This document shows positions 60,301 to 64,000 of a stretch of 64,000 bases of DNA, piece after piece. This DNA is from Oryza sativa Japonica Group. Taxonomy: Eukaryota; Streptophyta; Magnoliopsida; Poales; Poaceae. The translations under genes and the position numbers were made by a program. The stretch's first letter is position 1; each line of letters begins with the position of its first letter. A model generated the notes under the pieces. It saw nothing but the letters and a program-made list of their open reading frames with translations, was not told the origin of the DNA and searched no databases. The stretch is from positions 1,918,501 to 1,982,500 of the forward strand of contig NC_089045.1 in NCBI RefSeq assembly GCF_034140825.1, given 5' to 3'.

Positions 60301-61779
60301 CTACGACCGAGTGTGGCCGCGTCGCGACGCCGCCGGGCGCCACGCCGTGACGGCGTAGAGCGGCCTCTTGTGCCAGCAGAAGAAGAAGCCATGGCCGCCG
60401 GCGTCGTGCCTCACCTCGTACGGCCCCGCCCACCCGCAGCTCTGCAGCAGCTTCCTCGCCTCCATGGCGCCGCTGTAGCTCAGCCCCACCCGCTCCATGC
60501 CGGCCGCCTCCATCCGCGCCGCCCACTGCCGCGCCCGCTCGTGCCGCTCCACCCGCTCCGCCCCCTCGCACGCCACCACGCCGCGGATCTCCTCCCCGAG
60601 CAGCACCCGCTCCACGCGCGCGCGCTCCGCCGCCGCCGCCGCGCTCCGCTGCAGGCAGTCGAACAGCGACGCGTAGTAGTTGAGCGCCTCGTCGAACCGC
60701 TCCTGGAACGCGCCGCCGTTGTGGTTCGCCTCCTGCTCCGTCATCACCATGATCTTCGGGGACAGCGACCTCACCGCCGACAGGAAGCTCCCCAGCTTTG
60801 GCGTCGACGTCGTCGGGTGCGCCGCCGTTGCTGCTGCGGGGGAGTGGGGTGACAGCGACGACACCACGGACGCGTCGGGGCTCAGCTGCAGCCGCGTGTT
60901 CAGCTCCCGCTCCAGCAGCTCGCCGAAGCTTCTCGGGCTGGAGCGCGCGATGATCTGGACCGGGGTGAGGCAGCCGGCGGCGGCGTGCCTCCTCCCGTCG
61001 TCGACGGCGAGGAGGCGGTGAAGCTGCAGCACGACGCTGACGGCGAGCGCCTCGCCGGACCTGACGCCGAGGTCGTGGCGGAGCGCGTCGAAGTCCATCT
61101 CGTCGAGCTTCGCCTCCACGGCGTTGAACTGGAACGCGATGTCGAACGCCTCCGCCTCCTTGGACAGCACCGCGGCCATGTTCGCGAGGAACTCCTTGCT
61201 GTCGTGGACGGCGGTGATGCGGAGGTGCGGCGGGCCTTCCCGGCGGCCTCGGAACGCGTGGAACAGCGCGATCCACTGCACCGGGTTCGCCGCCGGGCCG
61301 GAGAAGTCGACGACGTGGACGAACCTCTCCCCCTCCATTGCCTCAAGGATGGCATGGTTGGTGGTCAGGTACGCGAGCTTCAGGAACGGGAGCACGTCGA
61401 ACATGTGGCGGCGCGCGACGGGGACGAGGTGGGCGTCGGCGGAGTTGGCCGACGACAGCAGCGCGCGCGAGAGGCCCAGGATGAGGTTGAGCAGCTTGCG
61501 CGCGAGCGCGTCGGCGAAGACGGCGGCGAGGCGCTGGAGCGCGTGCGGCGCGTCCAGGGACGCGAGCTGCGTGATGTGCTCGAGGCAGAGGTTGGCGCGG
61601 TCGAAGGAGCCGGCGGACACCTCGGCGGCGCACTGGTAAAGCAGGCCGATCAGCCGAACGCTCTGCTGGTCATGGCTCAGCTCCTGCACCCACGACCCGT
61701 TCGACGGCGACGGCGACGGCGAGTACACCGACGACGCCGGCGATGACGTCGCCGACGACAGCATGTCGTCCTGGAACAT
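60301..61779 (-). CDS. SCL3-like GRAS transcriptional regulator (492 aa, single exon)
   Basis: The GRAS family order is complete. After a Ser/Pro-rich N-terminus (residues 1-35) come leucine heptad repeat I (about 43-140, RLIGLLYQCAAEVSAG), the VHIID motif as VHVVD (154-158), LHRII, PFYRE/RVER-like blocks (RFDEALNYYASLFDCL, RVERVLLGEEIRGVVACEGAERVERHER) and the C-terminal SAW domain (WAGPYEV, FFFCWHKRPLYAVTAW). Lack of a DELLA region, short N-terminus, length near Arabidopsis SCL3 (about 480 aa) and the opening block support an SCL3-type protein. SCL3 modulates gibberellin responses with DELLA proteins and acts in root endodermis (family knowledge). An intact SAW suggests function. The ATG at 61779 (MFQDDML) is the first in frame. 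Confidence 0.93.
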   Translation of the reverse strand: MFQDDMLSSATSSPASSVYSPSPSPSNGSWVQELSHDQQSVRLIGLLYQCAAEVSAGSFDRANLCLEHITQLASLDAPHALQRLAAVFADALARKLLNLILGLSRALLSSANSADAHLVPVARRHMFDVLPFLKLAYLTTNHAILEAMEGERFVHVVDFSGPAANPVQWIALFHAFRGRREGPPHLRITAVHDSKEFLANMAAVLSKEAEAFDIAFQFNAVEAKLDEMDFDALRHDLGVRSGEALAVSVVLQLHRLLAVDDGRRHAAAGCLTPVQIIARSSPRSFGELLERELNTRLQLSPDASVVSSLSPHSPAAATAAHPTTSTPKLGSFLSAVRSLSPKIMVMTEQEANHNGGAFQERFDEALNYYASLFDCLQRSAAAAAERARVERVLLGEEIRGVVACEGAERVERHERARQWAARMEAAGMERVGLSYSGAMEARKLLQSCGWAGPYEVRHDAGGHGFFFCWHKRPLYAVTAWRPAASRRGHTRS

Positions 61780-62851
61780 GCCCCTGTCCGTGCAGCACAG
61801 CCTCAACTGCTACCAGTTTTCAGAGCCGTGAAGCTTATCAAGCAATGGCATCATTGGCATGTCGCCATTGTTGGGTTTGAGACAAATGTTGCAAGGTCAG
61901 GTGTTCCTGTGCGACGAAGTTGTCATGGGACGACGAAGGGACAAAGAAGAAGTGGATGCTTCTTCGGATAGAACTAAGAGATGTCGTCTGTATCTTGGTG
62001 GAATAACTAAGGAGCTTGGAATTATTCCCTTGGAATTTATCTCCAGCATTTGGATCAGATGCTATCTGACAATTTTGAGATCAATTTCTTCTGCTCCCAG
62101 TCTATTGCAGTCACGATTTTTTTTTTCTATTTGTGCTCCCAGTCTATTGCAGTCCATGACTAAGCACAGGATCAATGAAACTAATAGCTCCAAAATCTGC
62201 GTTCTTAGTCCAAACAAAACCTGGTTTTGTCTGAAGTTGCAAACGTCGAAGTGTAGGTGATTGCAAGGGGCCTTTCTTGGAGCAAACGTTCGCATTTGGA
62301 CCCAAGCTGTTGTTGTTCTTTTACCTCCAAACCTAATTTTCTCGTCTATTTTTGCAGGAAAAGCTAGGAATATGAGATTAATTTGCATACATAACCATAG
62401 GAGTTTCTCAGCCTCTTAATCAGGCGCATAAACTTTGGATATGAGATTACTCTGCCGAAACATAAGTACCATTTTCTAAGAAACATAATCATTTTGCAAA
62501 CAGAGAAAACTACGAAATGATGGGTAATCATTCAAGGATCGATGATGAATTAAGCATCTCTGCCAATCCCATTTCGTTGGTTCCAATTTTCAAAGAGAAA
62601 AAAAAAACACAGACCTTTCAGTTCTTTACATACTTCACACCAAAAGATATTTCTATGTCCTACCTATACCATCCTTTTTTTTTTACACCAAGTGAACTTA
62701 TTAGCATATCTTTAGTGCAGGAGTCAAATCTTGCTGCAAACACACATTATCAGCTTGTACCTTGAGCTGCCAGACATATGCTGAACAGAGCACCCAGAGT
62801 GGGAAATTTGGATGTAGTCTGCTGCTCTCTAATTGCCACGGACAGAGAGGC
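61780..62851. other. Region between the two GRAS genes
   Basis: It holds the promoter and possible 5' UTR of the first GRAS gene and the 3' UTR of the second. A 23-bp direct repeat (TGCTCCCAGTCTATTGCAGTC) occurs at about 62091 and 62132. An open frame at 61859-62260 has no recognisable domain and is probably not coding. Confidence 0.45.
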
Positions 62852-63853
62852 CTACTGGAATGGCCATATTATTTGGCGTTGAACTAACATATGCTCTCTG
62901 CTCCCAGAGGATGAACCTCTATTTTGCCTCCATGCCGAGATAGAGTAGAGATTCGTATAACCCCAGCACAGTAGAAGGCAACCCCTGTCTTCTTTGTTCT
63001 GGCAGTTTTTCAATCCAAAGCTCAGCAGATTCTCTTTACCCTCCCTGATGGCACTGAAGCTAAGTTGCACATTGTGAAACCCAGATTCCTCCATGTGCAT
63101 TGCCCACTGGTCCAGCCTCTCGTGCCGTTCGTGCCGATGGACTCCCTCGCATACCAGTATGTTTTTAATCTCTTCCCTCAGGATCATCCTATCCACACGT
63201 AAGCGTTCATCAGTCCTCCCTGGGTTAGCTGCAGCCACTGCATGGAAGCAGTCAAAGAGGGCAGCATAGTAGTTGAGTACCTCATTGAACCGATCACGGA
63301 ACAGCAGGGTGTTATGGTCTGCATCTTGCTCCATAATCAACATGATGTTTGGCTTGAGCGCTCGGATGGCAGACAGTAATCTTGCCAGCAATTTTGGTGT
63401 ACGAGGGGATGGTGTCTGCAGATAGTTCAGTGTGGAGGCTGGGCTGCACACAGAGCTGGCCATTTGCTTAGGCTGAGTGAAGTTGGCCATTTTCTGGAGC
63501 TGAGCAATGCTGGTGGAGCTCAAATTGTCATCAACCAAGAGGAGGCGATGCATTTGTAGAGCGCAGCTGATTGCAACTGCCACACCAAATTTTATCTGAA
63601 AGGTGCTACGGAGATTGCTGAAATCCAAGGTCTCAAGTCTGCCTATCACAGAAATAAAATGGAAGGACACCCCAAGAGATTCAGCTTTCTTAGATAGCAA
63701 TGACTGCATGTCGGCCAAGAAATCATTGTCATCATGGAGAACAGTAAGGTATAATTCAGGTGCCCCGCCAGGCCGTCCATGGAAGTCATCGAGGAGCTTA
63801 AGCCACTGCCATGGATGAGCAGCTGAGCAGGACAAGTCAACAATGTGGACAAC
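62852..63853 (-). CDS. SCL3-like GRAS protein, last exon only (partial at right edge)
   Basis: This is the 3' exon of a second GRAS gene on the minus strand. It begins at the VHIID motif (VVHIVDLSCSAAHPWQW), directly after an acceptor TTTGCAG read on the minus strand at 63854-63860. It continues through LHRII, DRFNEVLNYYAALFDCF, RVDRMILREEIKNILVCEG and the SAW block (LLLCWGYTNLYSISAW) to the stop at 62852. The leucine repeat I part must lie in exon(s) beyond the window; 63854-64000 is intron. It resembles the neighbouring SCL3-like protein, yet differs in having an intron at VHIID and a longer tail after SAW. The acceptor 12 bp further upstream (AACGCAG) is an alternative that would add four residues in frame. 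Confidence 0.88.
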   Translation of the reverse strand, partial: VVHIVDLSCSAAHPWQWLKLLDDFHGRPGGAPELYLTVLHDDNDFLADMQSLLSKKAESLGVSFHFISVIGRLETLDFSNLRSTFQIKFGVAVAISCALQMHRLLLVDDNLSSTSIAQLQKMANFTQPKQMASSVCSPASTLNYLQTPSPRTPKLLARLLSAIRALKPNIMLIMEQDADHNTLLFRDRFNEVLNYYAALFDCFHAVAAANPGRTDERLRVDRMILREEIKNILVCEGVHRHERHERLDQWAMHMEESGFHNVQLSFSAIREGKENLLSFGLKNCQNKEDRGCLLLCWGYTNLYSISAWRQNRGSSSGSREHMLVQRQIIWPFQ

Positions 63854-64000
63854 CTGCAAATCTACCTGCGTTAGAAGATTACAAGCATGGTACAAATAAT
63901 CTCAAATTCTCAGTAATGCTCGCTAATGCTAACCAACAATTCTGCAGGTCCTGACTTTGTTCTTAAAGAATGTTGTGTGCAAATGTATATCAATTTTACC

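Noticed and set aside
60244-61746. Plus-strand frames of 100-250 aa
   Set aside because: They are shadows of the GRAS gene on the opposite strand, with Arg/His-rich composition that mirrors GRAS codon use.
61859-62260. 133-aa open frame upstream of the first GRAS gene
   Set aside because: No domain. It includes a direct repeat and AT-rich low-complexity sequence, and lies where the GRAS promoter is expected.

Overview
The window looks like euchromatic DNA from a grass, most probably rice (Oryza). Plant genes with many short introns and canonical GT..AG junctions lie among Stowaway-type MITEs, CACTA, hAT, MULE and Helitron elements and long solo LTRs that begin TGTCACGCC. I ran no search, so species and chromosome are inference. 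A closely spaced pair of SCL3-like GRAS genes would fit the duplicated short arms of rice chromosomes 11 and 12 (low confidence).

Layout. 1-5.6 kb is transposon-rich: a hAT-like end, a 3.6 kb solo LTR with a perfect 5-bp target duplication, and an Ac/Ds-type hAT element with a perfect 8-bp duplication. 5.7-25.0 kb is the first gene block: a 13-exon saccharopine-dehydrogenase-like gene (+), an 11-exon plastid CcdA thiol-disulfide transporter gene (-), a two-exon plant gene of unknown function (+) sharing a 379-bp head-to-head promoter with ccdA, and a 9-exon TAP46/alpha4 regulator of PP2A (+). I worked out all exon boundaries from reading frame and splice sites.

25.6-48.3 kb is a tandem array of cytosolic sulfotransferase genes, all on the minus strand. 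There are five copies: three decayed, one fragment and one intact (338 aa, 47231-48247). Duplicated flanking DNA lets several insertions be proved by comparing filled and empty sites. These include a 3.6 kb Helitron (37959-41585), a CACTA element split by two solo LTRs, a LINE with a target duplication of about 22 bp, a 392-bp MULE-type MITE with a perfect 9-bp duplication, and Stowaway MITEs. A second copy of the 3.7 kb solo LTR, in inverted orientation, closes the array at 49.5-53.2 kb.

53.2-57.5 kb is repeat-rich DNA with a minisatellite and two neighbouring copies of one MITE, each carrying a different smaller MITE. 57.7-64 kb is the second gene block: a two-EF-hand calmodulin-like protein gene (+), an intronless SCL3-like GRAS gene (-) and the last exon of a second SCL3-like gene (-) that runs off the right edge.

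The genes do not form an operon-like pathway. The block contains ordinary housekeeping genes (redox delivery to the thylakoid lumen, PP2A/TOR control, calcium and gibberellin/root signalling). The sulfotransferase array is the dynamic part. I found no evidence of a previously undescribed molecular system; the strongest signals are the layered insertion history and birth-and-death evolution of the sulfotransferase array.
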